Shown here: positions 26,573 to 36,884 of the stretch, one piece after another | How the letters are laid out: the number at the start of each line of letters is the position of its first letter | Position numbering within the stretch: the stretch's first letter is position 1 | Assembly: GCF_028622115.1 (NCBI RefSeq) | Contig: NZ_CP097263.1 | Span: 8,494,001-8,558,000, forward strand | Source: Kutzneria chonburiensis | GTDB taxonomy: Bacteria; Actinomycetota; Actinomycetes; Mycobacteriales; Pseudonocardiaceae | Direction: 5' to 3' | DNA length: 64,000 nucleotides | Program-made: the position numbers and the translations under genes | The notes under the pieces: generated by a model | The model's database searches: none | Told to the model about the DNA's origin: nothing | What the model saw: the letters and a program-made list of their open reading frames with translations, nothing else

Positions 26573-27696
26573 ATCCGTGGAACTCCGGCAACGTGCCGCA
26601 GGGCCCGTTGCCGCCGCCACTGCCCAGCCCGTACCCGCCGCGGACGCAGCAGCCCCCGCCCAACCCGTACTACGGCCAGCAGCCGCCGCCGGTCTACAAC
26701 CCGTACCCGATGCCGCCGGCGCGACCGGTCATGCCGCCGCCGCTGCACACCCACGGACCGCTGGCGCCGCCGCAGCAGTTCCAGCCGTACCCGCCGCCGC
26801 CCCCGCCGAAGCGGCCGTCGCGGCGCCCCTTCGTCACGCTGTTCCTGATCGGGCTCGTGGTCGTGGGCGTCGCCGTGCTCAGCCTCAACGGCCACGGTCG
26901 CAGCCGGCCGACCACCGCGCCGACGCCGTCCAAGCTGCCGACGTCCGTGCCCACGAGCTCGCCCGGCACCGGCAGCACCGGTGACGGCAGCGACAAGCTG
27001 GCCGACAACCCGCTGTTCACCGCCACGGGCCCCGGACCGGTCACCTGCACGCTGCCGCGCTGGCAGTCGGTGCCGTCCGCCTCCAACGCCTACTTCACCG
27101 CCGCGCTGCCGTGCCTGGACCGGGCGTGGCAGCCGGTGCTGCAGTCCGTGAACCTGCCCTTCCACGAGCCGAAGCTGGCCTTCCCCAGCGGCAAGACGTG
27201 GAGCAGCCCCTGCGGCTCGGTGTCGCAGGAGGAGGCCGCGGCGTTCTACTGCAACGGCGACCAGACGCTGTACATGCCGATGTCCGGCTTGCAGACCGAG
27301 GACATCGGCAACCGGCCCGGCGCCTACCTCGCGGTGTTCGCGCACGAGTACGGGCACTTCGTGCAGGACCTCAGCGGCGTGCTCACGGCGGCGCACCGGC
27401 AGGAGTACGACGGCGTCGACCCGGACAGCCCAGCCAGCCTCGAGGTGTCGCGCCGTATCGAGCTCCAGGCCCAGTGCTTCTCGGGTCTGTTCCTCGCCGC
27501 GGCGGTCGGGCACGGCTCGGTGGACAACACCGTCGCGCGGGACGCGCAGAGCACGCAGGACCGCGGCGACCCGCCGGGCGAGCGCCGTGACCACGGCACC
27601 AGCGAGCACGCGTCGGGGTGGTGGACCCAGGGCTTCGTGAAGAAGACGGTCGCGCAGTGCAACACGTGGGTGGCCAGCAGCGCCGACGTGCAGTGA
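26569..27696 (+). CDS. Membrane-anchored neutral zinc metallopeptidase, paralog 2
   Basis: The 375-residue protein begins at TTG 26569, chosen because it overlaps the preceding stop and sits behind AGGGGG. The cytoplasmic segment of about 85 residues is extremely Pro/Tyr/Gln-rich (PPPPNPYYGQQPP-like). It is followed by one TM helix (PFVTLFLIGLVVVGVAVLSL) and a Thr/Ser/Pro linker. The peptidase domain has FAHEYGHFVQ (His about residue 259) and SRRIELQAQCFSG. It differs from paralog 1 in having the Pro-rich N-terminus, which resembles scaffold regions of septal or polar proteins. Paralog 3 starts 33 bases downstream. Activity is inferred from the intact HExxH. Confidence 0.85.
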   Translation: MNPWNSGNVPQGPLPPPLPSPYPPRTQQPPPNPYYGQQPPPVYNPYPMPPARPVMPPPLHTHGPLAPPQQFQPYPPPPPPKRPSRRPFVTLFLIGLVVVGVAVLSLNGHGRSRPTTAPTPSKLPTSVPTSSPGTGSTGDGSDKLADNPLFTATGPGPVTCTLPRWQSVPSASNAYFTAALPCLDRAWQPVLQSVNLPFHEPKLAFPSGKTWSSPCGSVSQEEAAAFYCNGDQTLYMPMSGLQTEDIGNRPGAYLAVFAHEYGHFVQDLSGVLTAAHRQEYDGVDPDSPASLEVSRRIELQAQCFSGLFLAAAVGHGSVDNTVARDAQSTQDRGDPPGERRDHGTSEHASGWWTQGFVKKTVAQCNTWVASSADVQ

Positions 27697-27729
27697 TCCG
27701 ACCCAAAAACTGAACTGGGGAGAACTGCC

Positions 27730-28923
27730 GTGAACCAGCCACCCGGCTGGCAGTCCGGCTATGGCGGGGGACCGCTGCCGCCGCCGGTGCCCGGTCCTTA
27801 TCCGGTCAATGGCCCGTATCCGCCACCCTATGCGCCGCCGATCACCCCGCCGCCAATGAACTGGTCGCGACCGCCCGTCGTAGCACCAGTGATGCCGCCA
27901 CCGACGAGCTCCTGGCCCGGCCCGCCGCCGATGCGGCCGTCGCGCGGGCCCAGAGGGTTCATGGTTGCGGCGATCGTGCTGGTGGCAGTGGTGCTGTTGG
28001 GCCTGGCGGCGGTTGGCTTGAGCCATCTCGGCGGCTCCCGTCCGGCGGCCGACGCCGGGGCCGGCGCGACGCGGACGACCGAACCGACGACGACGTTGTC
28101 GCCGCGGACCACCACGCACCGGACCACCACGCCGTCGACAACCACGACTCGGCGCACCACCACGACGTCACGGCCGCCGACCAGCACGACGCCGGCCGGG
28201 CCGCAGCCCGTGGCCAAGCTCGGCGACAACCCGCTGTTCGACGTGGGCGGCCTGCCGGCGACAGACTGCCCGCTCAGCCGCTGGACCACCGACCCGGCCG
28301 GCGCTGAACGGTTCTTCCGCAGCGCGCTGCCCTGCCTGAACGCCGCGTGGGCGCCGGTGCTCAAGGCGGCCGGCCTGCCGTTCTCGCCGCCGGACGTGGC
28401 GTTCCCGCCAGGGACGTCGTTCACGACGCCGTGCGGCAACCAGTCCATCGGGCACATCGTCGCCTTCTACTGCGGCCGCGACCACACGTTGTACGTGCCG
28501 TTCGCCGGGCTGCAGTCCGACATGTACGGCGCGCACCCCGGCGTCTACCTCGCGCTGTTCGCGCACGAGTACGGGCACCACGTGCAGTCGCTGTCCGGGA
28601 TCCTCGGCGCGTACACCAACCAGCGCTACGAGAAGGACAACGGCGACAGCAACAGCGACGCCGGCTGGGAGCTGTCACGGCGGCTGGAACTCCAGGCGCA
28701 GTGCTTCTCCGGCATGTTCCTCGCCGCCACCTCCGGTCGTGGCGACGTGGACGGCAACATCACGCACGAGGCGCAGACCAGCCAGGACCGCGGCGACCAC
28801 AACGGCCCGCCGCTGGACCACGGCACCGACCAGCACGCCATCGGCTGGTGGACTGCGGGCTTCCAGGACAACAGCCTGGCCCGGTGCAACACCTGGCTGT
28901 CCAGCACCGCGGACGTCGCCTGA
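27730..28923 (+). CDS. Membrane-anchored neutral zinc metallopeptidase, paralog 3
   Basis: The 397-residue protein starts at GTG 27730 behind GGGGAG. It has a Pro/Gly-rich cytoplasmic segment, one TM helix (about 77-97, MVAAIVLVAVVLLGLAAVGL), a linker with some 20 Thr residues (about 115-155) likely to span the wall, and a peptidase domain with FAHEYGHHVQ (His about residue 279) and SRRLELQAQCFSG. It is closest to paralog 2 in layout. The three domains keep the same Cys pattern and the C-terminal CNTW motif. It ends 17 bases before the maleylpyruvate-isomerase-family gene, so that gene may be in the same transcript. Confidence 0.85.
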   Translation: MNQPPGWQSGYGGGPLPPPVPGPYPVNGPYPPPYAPPITPPPMNWSRPPVVAPVMPPPTSSWPGPPPMRPSRGPRGFMVAAIVLVAVVLLGLAAVGLSHLGGSRPAADAGAGATRTTEPTTTLSPRTTTHRTTTPSTTTTRRTTTTSRPPTSTTPAGPQPVAKLGDNPLFDVGGLPATDCPLSRWTTDPAGAERFFRSALPCLNAAWAPVLKAAGLPFSPPDVAFPPGTSFTTPCGNQSIGHIVAFYCGRDHTLYVPFAGLQSDMYGAHPGVYLALFAHEYGHHVQSLSGILGAYTNQRYEKDNGDSNSDAGWELSRRLELQAQCFSGMFLAATSGRGDVDGNITHEAQTSQDRGDHNGPPLDHGTDQHAIGWWTAGFQDNSLARCNTWLSSTADVA

Positions 28924-28940
28924 GTGGCAGGCTCACGGTC

Positions 28941-29666
28941 ATGGAGACGCGAGAGTGGATCGCCGCCGTTGGCGGTCAGGGGGAACGGCTCGCCGCCGCG
29001 GCGGAGCGGTCCGGGCTGGACGCACCCGTGCCGACCTGCCCGGACTGGGCCGTGCGCGACCTGCTGCTGCACACCGGCAGCATTCACCGTTGGGCCGGCG
29101 CCTTCGTCGCGCAGGCGCTGACCGAGCCCCGTGACATCGACGACCTGACCCAAACCGACGAGGGTCTGATCGAGTGGTTCCGTGACGGCGTGGCGGAACT
29201 GGTCCACGTGCTCACCGCCGCGCCGGCCGACCTGGACTGCTGGCAGTTCATGGGCACCGCGCCGTCCGGTGTGCCGTTCTGGGCCCGTCGGCAGGCCCAT
29301 GAGACCACCATCCACAGCGTGGACGCCGAAGCGGCCGCCGGGCTGCCGTCGCCGATTCCGTCCTCGCTCGCCGCCGACGGCGTGGACGAGCTGCTGTGCG
29401 GCTTCCTGCCGCGCGGGCGTCGCCTGCGAGCCGACGAGGAGCGGTCCGTGCTGGTCAGCGCCACCGACACCGGCGACCACTGGCTCGTCACCTACGGTCC
29501 CGACCGTCCCACGGGGAAGCGGGTGACGGCGGCGGAGGCCGACAGCGCCATCGCCGGCACGGCTGAGGAGCTGTACCTGGCGCTGTGGAACCGGCGGCCG
29601 TGGCACGGGCTCACGGCGGACGACGAGCTGGCGGCGCTGTGGGCCGACAGCGTGCGGGTCCGTTAA
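28941..29666 (+). CDS. Maleylpyruvate isomerase family mycothiol-dependent protein
   Basis: This 241-residue protein has the DinB-like MDMPI N-terminal four-helix domain. CPDWAVRDLLLHTGSIHRWA (about residues 34-53) supplies the metal-binding His typical of the family. A further His lies in ARRQAHETTIHSVDAE, followed by the SCP2-like MDMPI C-terminal domain. Members use mycothiol, the actinobacterial thiol, as cofactor or substrate; only some isomerise maleylpyruvate, so the reaction is not assigned. ATG 28941 is chosen; the longer frame runs through the preceding gene. TAA 29664-29666 interlocks with the stop of the convergent gene. Confidence 0.85.
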   Translation: METREWIAAVGGQGERLAAAAERSGLDAPVPTCPDWAVRDLLLHTGSIHRWAGAFVAQALTEPRDIDDLTQTDEGLIEWFRDGVAELVHVLTAAPADLDCWQFMGTAPSGVPFWARRQAHETTIHSVDAEAAAGLPSPIPSSLAADGVDELLCGFLPRGRRLRADEERSVLVSATDTGDHWLVTYGPDRPTGKRVTAAEADSAIAGTAEELYLALWNRRPWHGLTADDELAALWADSVRVR

Positions 29667-30352
29667 CCGGGAGTGTTGCTCGACTCGGAGTTCTCGTCGG
29701 CCGGGTCGTCCTCGCCGGTCGGTTCCTCGACGGCCGCCTCCGGCTCGTCGGGGAACACCGGCGTCTCCGGGAAGGCCGGGATCTCCGGATGGACCGGCTC
29801 CGGGAAGGCCGCCTCGGCGAACGCCGGCTCGGGGAACGCCGGCGGCTCCACCGCCTCGATCACCGGCGTCGGCGCGGCGGTTTTCGGAACTGGCTGGTAC
29901 CGAATTAAATAGGCGTACAGCGCGCCGGCCACCGCGCTCAGGCACAGCAGGACCGCGGTCAGCCGGCCGTCGCGATTGCCGCCGACCTGGGCCGCGTCGG
30001 CCGGATGGGCGCTGAACTGGCCGTTCTCCTCCGTGACGACCACGTCCAGCGCGGTGCCCTTGGCCTGGCCGCAGCCGTCCAGCGGCACCTGCTTCTTGGC
30101 CCCGTCCACCGTCACCTCGACGGTGTCGTGGGCGTTGCCGCTGCCGCACTGGGCCGAGGTCACGACCGTGGCCTTGGCGTGCACGGCCGACGGCGAATCG
30201 GTGTTGGGGAAGCCGAGCGTCGGCCACCACACGAGCACCGCCGCACCGATCCCGACCAGCCCGATGACCAGCAGGATCAGCACCCATCGCACCTGGGTCT
30301 GCCGAGCCGCCACTCCGACATCGTCCCAGACGCCCGGCGGCTCGGCACCCAA
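29663..30352 (-). CDS. Two-TM membrane protein with acidic Pro-rich tail
   Basis: I do not recognise a named family. The 229-residue protein has a TM helix near residues 24-44 (VLILLVIGLVGIGAAVLVWW). An extracellular region of about 90 residues with two Cys (SAQCGSGN, DGCGQAKG) follows, then a second TM near 131-150. The cytoplasmic tail of about 70 residues is built of short repeats such as PEPAFAEAAFPEPVHPE. The tail is disordered and strongly acidic. Five bases separate it from the DUF5666 gene start side, so the two probably form one operon reading leftwards. The function is unknown. Confidence 0.65.
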   Translation of the reverse strand: MGAEPPGVWDDVGVAARQTQVRWVLILLVIGLVGIGAAVLVWWPTLGFPNTDSPSAVHAKATVVTSAQCGSGNAHDTVEVTVDGAKKQVPLDGCGQAKGTALDVVVTEENGQFSAHPADAAQVGGNRDGRLTAVLLCLSAVAGALYAYLIRYQPVPKTAAPTPVIEAVEPPAFPEPAFAEAAFPEPVHPEIPAFPETPVFPDEPEAAVEEPTGEDDPADENSESSNTPG

Positions 30353-30357
30353 GCCCG

Positions 30358-30750
30358 TCAGGAAGTCGGCGTGGTGGTCGGCGCGGCGCTCGAAGCGTGC
30401 GGCTGGGCCACCCGCACGGTCAGCGCCTGGTCACCCTTCACGACCGCGGTCACGCGCTGGCCCTGCTGGAGCGGCCCGCCCTCGATCTTCGTCGCCGGGT
30501 CCGTGGTCAACGTCTCAGTGCTGCCGTCCTTCTTGGTCACGGTGAGCTGGCTGGCGGACACCGTCGCGACCGTGCCGGCGACTCGGCTCTCGCCGGCGGG
30601 CAGCGGCTTGGCCTTGCCCTTCGACGGCGTGGCCGAGGCCGAGGTCGACGGCGCGGGGGAGCCGGTGGCGGCGGCGGAACAGGCCGTCACGGACAGGGCG
30701 GCGGCCGCGGTCAGGACGAGCGCGCCGATGGTTCGGGTCAGGGAGGTCAT
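30358..30750 (-). CDS. DUF5666-like lipoprotein
   Basis: From ATG 30750 the protein is 130 residues. A lipoprotein signal ends in LSVTAC (about residues 18-23), followed by a Ser/Ala/Pro linker and one small OB-like beta domain. That domain has the pattern GTVATVSASQLTVTKKDG and TKIEGGPLQQGQRVTAVV, typical of DUF5666. It should be anchored to the outer face of the membrane. An in-frame ATG three codons upstream is an alternative start. It is divergent from the two-component system across 90 bases and may be part of its regulon. The molecular role is unknown. Confidence 0.75.
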   Translation of the reverse strand: MTSLTRTIGALVLTAAAALSVTACSAAATGSPAPSTSASATPSKGKAKPLPAGESRVAGTVATVSASQLTVTKKDGSTETLTTDPATKIEGGPLQQGQRVTAVVKGDQALTVRVAQPHASSAAPTTTPTS

Positions 30751-30840
30751 GACAGCCACCGTCCCGGCCGGAGCTGAGCGGAGCCTGAAACGTCGGCGGG
30801 CCGCCGCCCACGCGACCGTCCCACCGACCAGAATGGGCCC

Positions 30841-31515
30841 GTGTCGGTCGCCCGGATCTTGATCGTCGAGGACACCGAGGCGATTCGCGCCGCGGTGCGT
30901 TCCGCGCTGCGTGACAGCGGCTACGAGGTGCTGGCCCGCCCGGACGGCCGTGAGCTGGAGGCCGACCTGGCCCAGTTCCGGCCCGACCTGGTGGTGCTGG
31001 ACATCATGCTGCCCGGTCGCGACGGCTTCCAGCTGCTGGAGGTGGTCCGCCGGGCCTCCAACGCCGGCGTCGTCATGCTGACCGCGCGGGACGGTGTGCC
31101 CGACCGGCTGCGCGGGCTGGAGGCCGGTGCCGACGACTACGTGCTCAAGCCCTTCGTGCTCGCCGAGTTGGTGGCCCGGGTCGGCGCCGTGCTGCGGCGG
31201 CTGGGGCGCACGCCGTCGGCCGTGCAGATCGGCGACCTGCTCGTCGATGCCGACTCCGGCGTCGTGCTCTACGCCGGCTCCACCGTCGACGTCACCGCCA
31301 CCGAGCTGCGGCTGCTCTGCTACCTAGCCGCGCAGCGTGGGCGCGTGGTCAGCAAGACCCAGATCCTGACCAGTGTGTGGGGCTACGAGGACTACGACCC
31401 CAACCTCGTCGAGGTGCACGTCAGCGCGCTGCGCCGCAAGCTCGAGGCGCACGGGCCGCGGCTGCTGCACACCGTGCGGGGGCTCGGCTACGTGCTACGG
31501 GTCGGTGCCGCGTGA
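30841..31515 (+). CDS. OmpR-family response regulator
   Basis: The 224-residue protein has a receiver domain (phospho-acceptor D54 in LVVLDIMLPG, acidic pair E10/D11 and K in YVLKPF) and a winged-helix effector domain (about 128-222). The effector includes TATELRLLCYLAAQRGRVVSK and the recognition helix segment VEVHVSALRRKLE. GTG 30841 is chosen. Its TGA overlaps the kinase GTG (GTGA), the usual coupling for such pairs. The stimulus is unknown; the divergent DUF5666 lipoprotein and membrane protein are natural target candidates. Confidence 0.93.
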   Translation: MSVARILIVEDTEAIRAAVRSALRDSGYEVLARPDGRELEADLAQFRPDLVVLDIMLPGRDGFQLLEVVRRASNAGVVMLTARDGVPDRLRGLEAGADDYVLKPFVLAELVARVGAVLRRLGRTPSAVQIGDLLVDADSGVVLYAGSTVDVTATELRLLCYLAAQRGRVVSKTQILTSVWGYEDYDPNLVEVHVSALRRKLEAHGPRLLHTVRGLGYVLRVGAA

Positions 31516-32848
31516 AGAGCGGCTCGCTGCGGCTGCGGGTCACGCTCTCCGTCACCGTCGCGCTCGCCGTCGTGCTCATCGCGCTCGTCGTCGTGGTCGA
31601 CGCGCTGTTCAGCCGCCAGACCGTGCAGGACCAGGGCAACCTGATCCGGGACCGCCTGCAGCTGGCCAAGCAGCTGGAGACCAGGCGCCTGCAACCCGAG
31701 CAGCTGTACGCACGGCTGGCGGTGGGCGGCTTCATCTTCGTTCGGGTCCAGACGCCCAGCGGCCTCGACTACGGCAGCAAGCCGCCGGCCGACGACCCCA
31801 CCGCTCGGACTGTCACGTACCACAACGGCATTCGGATCACCTTCTACGCCGATCCCGACACACGGCCGCAGACCACCTTGCGCCGGCTGTTGCTCATCGT
31901 CGGCATCTCCGCGTTGGTCATCACCGCCGTCGGCTTGATCTTCTTGGTGCGCTTCGCCCTGCGGCCGTTGGACCACATGGCCACCCTCGCCCGCTCCATC
32001 GCCGCCGGCGACCGGGGCCGTCGGCTCGCGCCCGCCCGTACCGACACCGAGCTCGGCCGCACCGCCGCCGCTTTCGACAGCATGCTCGACGAGCTCGAGG
32101 GTGCCGAGCAGCACGCACGCCACGCCGAGTCTCGCACCCGCCAGTTCGTCGCCGATGCCGCGCATGAGCTCCGTACCCCCATCGCCGGCTTGCAGGCCGT
32201 CGCCGAGTCCGTGCTTCAGCAGAGCCCCGAGACCGATCCCGAGGAACGCGACCGGATGCTCCTGCTCCTCGTCCGCGAGTCCCGCCGCGCCGGCCGCCTA
32301 GTCGACGATCTCCTTGCGCTCGCCCGCATCGACGCCGGCCTCGATCTCCAGCACGAGCCCGTCGACCTGCGTCACCTCGCCGACGCCGAGGCCGACCGCA
32401 CCCGTGTGCTCGCCCCCGACCTCGCCATCTCCGTCGAGGGCCCTTCCGTCGTCGTCTCCGGCGACCCCCAGCGCCTCGCCCAGGTGCTCGCCAACCTCAT
32501 GAACAACGCCCGCCAGGCCACCGGCGGCTCCGGCGGCATCGCCCTCACCCTCGGCTCCGCCGCCGGTTACGCCCACCTCGTCGTCACCGACTCCGGCCCC
32601 GGCGTCCCGGCGGCCGACCGCGACCGCATCTTCGACCGCCTCGTCCGCCTCGACGAGGCCCGCGCCTCTTCCTCCGGCGGCTCCGGCCTCGGCCTCCCCA
32701 TCGCCCGCGGCATCTGCCGCGCCCACGGCGGCGACCTCCGCTGCGAGGCCCCACCCCCGGCCACACCGGCGCCGTCTTCCGCATCACCCTGCCCCTGCCA
32801 GTGACCCTGGAAGCCCCGACGATCGCCTTCCCGGCACTGGGGCCTTAG
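31512..32848 (+). CDS. Sensor histidine kinase with frame break near the C-terminus
   Basis: The kinase has TM1 (about 9-30), an extracellular sensor loop of about 90 residues, TM2 (about 122-144) and a HAMP domain. The H-box is FVADAAHELRTPIAG, followed by N-box NLMNNARQA, G1 DSGPGVPAADR and G2 GGSGLGLPIARG. After CEAPPP the frame as given ends at 32804 with an atypical Ala/Ser/Pro tail. Adding one C to the run at 32754-32758 restores GHTGAVFRITLPLPV, the family ending, and moves the stop to TAG 32846-32848, giving 445 residues. That stop then interlocks with the corrected stop of the convergent SMC gene. This supports a sequencing error rather than a real truncation. Confidence 0.85.
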
Positions 32849-35800
32849 GGATCCTCGCGGTCCAGTCCGGCGCCGTCCCAGGTGGTGTGGGTGCAGGCGA
32901 CGCCGCGGCCGTTCTTGGGGCGCAGGACGTCGTAGATGTGCATGCGCGGGATCTTGGACGAGACGCCCCAGCCGCTGGGCCAGGTGATGACCCAGTCCAT
33001 GTCGAGGTCGACGAGCAGGCCGAGCATGCGGGCGATGGTGGGGTCGTCGAGGCGCTCGAAGGCCTCGTCGAGGAGGACGAGCCGGAGGGGAGCTCGTCGC
33101 CGCCGCTGGAGACGGCGTCGTAGAACGACGCGGCGGCGGCGAAGAGGGTGACGTAGGAGACGAGACGGGTCTCGCCGGAGGAAAGCTGGCGGAGACGTCG
33201 CACGCGGGGCTTGCCGTCGGGACCGGAATCGCGGACGCGGACGGTGAACGAGTACCAGGTGCGGTAGTCGAGGGCTCGGGCGAGGATCTCAGCGTAGCCG
33301 GAGGAATGGGCGTCGCGTTCGGCCTCGATGCGCTCGGTGATGACCTGGCGCAACAGGTCGTCCTGCTCGGAGGTGCGGTCGGCCAGCGGCGTCCGAACGA
33401 GCTCCAAGGCCTGCTTGGTCCGGTCGTCGAGGGCCGCCGACGGCCGCCACTCGAGCTGCACATGCACGCCCTGGCTGGACCGCGCCTGGTCGAGCACGTC
33501 GTTCATCCGCCGGCACAGGTCCTCGGCCACCTCGATCTGACCCCGCAGCCGCTCGGCCAGGTCGCGGATCAGGTAGTCGGCGAAGATCGACTGATACCGC
33601 TCGCCGAGGAAGCCCCGCTGCTCGGCCAACCGCTGGGACACCCGAAGGGCAGCCTCGGCGACGGGACGGGGACCGTCCTCGCCGGTGACGGTCACGGTGA
33701 GCACGCCGCCGGCGGTCTCGGCCCCGATGTCGTGCGTGCCGGCCAGCGAGGTCTGCAACACCTGGAGCTTGCCGATGACGGTGCCCTCGGACGACCCCTT
33801 GCGGTCGGAAGCCGCGTCCAGCAAGGACAACGCATCATCCACTGTGGACGGAGCGTCGGACTCGGGGAACGCGGCGGACCACACGCCAGGTGCGGCCAAC
33901 GCCTGCTCGAACGCCGCCACGGCATCGGCGGCGTCGCCCTCGCGACCGGCCAGCTGGGCCCGCTTGGTCTCCAGCAGAGTCTCGAGCTTCGTCGCCTGCT
34001 CGCGCAGCTCGACGACCTTCTCCCGGGACTGCGGCAGCGCCCGGCGCACGGACTTGCGTTCAGCGTCCAAAGAGGATAGTTGTCGCGCGACTTCCTCGGC
34101 CTCGCCGCCGATCGCGGAGCTCAGCTCGGCCATCGCGTGCGAGCGGTCGGCGTACTCGACGCACAGTGCGTCGGCCGCCGATTCGGCCTCGGACCGGTCG
34201 GTCAACGCCGCATGGTGGTGCTGCATGGCGTCGATGAGGTCGATGACGGTCCGCGCGCATCGCCCGGCCAACGCCTCGGCCAGCTGCTCGGCGGCGACCC
34301 GGGCCTCGGACGCGGCCCGGTTGGCCCGGTCGAGCGCCTCGGTGTCGACAGCATCGCCAAGACCGATGCCGGCCTCGGACGCGGACTGCACGAGCTCGGC
34401 CCGCGCGGCATGCCACCGCTCGTCGCTGGCCTGGTGCTCGGCCCGCAGGTCGTACGCCTTCTGCTCGGCCTCCTCGGCCGATTCCCGGGCGCTGGTCAGC
34501 TTGGCGTGTGCGGAGATCAGCTCGCCGTCGTCGGGGAACGCCTCGACGTGCGCCTCCCACTCGCCGGCCGCGGCCCGCGCCTGGTCGCATAGCCGCTCGG
34601 CGTCGGCCAGCTCGACGTGCAGCCGCTCGACGGCCGAGCTCAGCTCGGCCAACCGACGCTGCCGAGCCGCTTCACGCGCGCCTGTGCCGACGAACTCCGC
34701 CACCGGCTTGGCCTGCGCCCCGCACAACACGCCGGCCCGCCACGCGCCGCCGGTCGACAGCACCAGCCCGGGCGTCTCGGTCGCCGCCGGCTCGTCGGCC
34801 ACACCGACCGCCGCGAGCAACTTGGCCACGATCTCGGCCGGCACCGGGCAGCCCGGCTCGGCCGCCGGGATCAGCACGTCGGCCAGCGTCCGGCCGCTCG
34901 CCGCCGGCCCGGCCAGCGCGATCACCTCGGCCAGCGCCGCGTCGGAAACCTTGCCGCTGACGGAAACCCGGGCCGTCAACAGGCCGGAAGCCTGCAAAGC
35001 CGCTTCCAGACCGGCCTGCTCGGCCTCCGGCAGCGTCGGCACGAAGTCGACAAGACGATGGAACGCCGACGGGTCGGACTGCTCGTCCGTGCCGCCGGAG
35101 CGCAGCGCCACGACCTCGGCTTCGTACTGGGTGATCGTCGCCCGCAGGTCGTCCAGTCGCTGCTCGGCCCCGACGACTCGCTGCCGCAGCTCATGCGAAC
35201 GCGGCGCGGCCCACTGCCGCACGCTGTCCCGGGCCGCACGCGCCGCGCCACGGTCCTCGATCAACCGCTCCGCGGTCGGCGGCTGCGGCCCGTCGTCGGC
35301 CGCCCAACGCCGCGCCTGCTCACGCCACACGTCCACGGCCGTCGCCAGCTGCTGACCGGCCTCGTTACGACGGCCAGCCCCCTCGGTCGCGGTCAGCTGC
35401 GCCTGCCGCGCCGCGCGGTGCAGCTCCTCGACGTCCCGCAGCTGACGGTCCGAGGCCAGCGCCCGCTCGTGCAGCGACAACGTCAAAGCGTTGCGCCGCC
35501 TGGCTTCCGTGGCGACCTGCTCGGCCTGCCGGCCGGCGTCGCTCAACGTGTCCAAAAGGGACTGAGGATCGATCGCCGGCAGCAGCCGCCGGTCGATGGT
35601 CTGCGGCTCGGCCTCCGGATCGGGCTTGGCCCGCACGCGATCCGGCGCCACCTGCGCGTCGGTCGGCGGCATCGGCGGCACCTTGGGGCACAGGTCCCCG
35701 TCGAGACCGGCGATGGTCAGCCGCTCACGGGCATGCCCGGCCAGCTCGTCGGCGCTGTCGATGTCCAAACCCAGCCGCCGCAACACCGCCAGCACGGAAT

Positions 35801-36884
35801 CGACCGCACGATCCTCCTGCGCCCGCTGCCGGCTGGCCGTGTCCAGCGCCGCCTCGGCCGCCGACCGCGACCGGGCCACCAGCTGCTCACGGTCCTGGAG
35901 ATCGCGCATGCCACGGTAGGCCGGCAGCTCCTTCAACGCCTCGATCCGGGCGTCGAGCTGGCTGTCCTGCGCCTCCTGCTCGGCCACAGCCTGCTCGGCG
36001 GTGACCCGCCCGTCCCGGGCCGAGATCAGCTTGCGGTCCAACGACTCCAAGTCAGACCCAAGCGCCGTCAGGGTCTTACGGCTGGACACGACCTTGTCGC
36101 CGAAACCGCGCAGCCCGGCCAGCGCGTAGCCGGAGTAGGTGCCGAGGAACGCCGTCAGCGCCGAATCGGCCGTGGTCAGCCGGGTGATGTTCTCCCGGAT
36201 CGACTCCAGGTCGTCGAACGAGGTCGCCAGCTGCTCGACCAGGGCCACGTCCAGCGGCGGCAGCGCGTCGGAGAGGATCTGCTCCAGCTGGCCTTCCAAC
36301 ACCTTCAGACCGACGTCCGGGTTGCGCAGCGTGCGCTGGAGGTGCAGCAGGTCGGCGTAGCGGGCCGCCGGCACGCCGTAGACCGTCTCGGCGACCTTGG
36401 CCCGGAACGCCGCGTCCTCGAACATGCAGTCCGCGCCGATCAGGTCCCGCAGCTGCGCCGGCCCGATCGGCACCCGGTCCGGTCCGGCCAGCCGCAGGTC
36501 CTTGCCCACGCGCGCCGGCGTGACGAACCGCCAGGAGTCGGTGATCTGCTGCGAGGTCTTGGACGCCTTCACGCCGAGGCCGCAGGTCAGGTACTCGTCG
36601 TCCCGTTTGAGCTCGACCCAGGCGTAGCCGATCCGGTTCGGGCCGCCGTCGTAGTCGTCCAGCATGAGCCGCCGGATGCTGACCGTGTCGAAGCCCTTGG
36701 AACCGAGCTGGCGCAGGTCGCCGTCCAGGCACAGCGGCAGCAGCAGTTCCAGCGTGCGCGACTTGCCGGAGCCGTTGGTGCCCTGGAAGATGGCCCGTCC
36801 GCCGGAGAAGTCGAAGATCTGCTCCGCGTACTGCCACACGTTGACGATGCCACCACGGTGCAACGTCCAACGCTGATCGCTCAC
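32845..36884 (-). CDS. TIGR02680 SMC/MukB-like ATPase (JetC-like), with frame break
   Basis: The protein is about 1346 residues when repaired. It starts at GTG 36884 with Walker A GTNGSGKS (35-42). Long coiled coils flank a hinge-like globular region (about 620-745), and the ABC signature LSSGETRL lies near the end. The Walker B segment LVLLDEAFERLDD is reached only after adding one base in a G4 run (33087-33090, plus strand). As given, the frame runs on into Ser/Pro/Ala nonsense to 32784, while the true C-terminus ends at TAA 32847-32845. This is the condensin-like subunit of Wadjet-type complexes, which extrude DNA loops. GTG overlaps the stop of the DUF2398 gene. No JetD gene follows. Confidence 0.85.

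Noticed and set aside
28081-28195. Thr-rich low-complexity DNA as a tandem repeat or CRISPR-like array
   Set aside because: It is coding sequence for a Thr/Pro linker with irregular codons and no spaced direct repeats.
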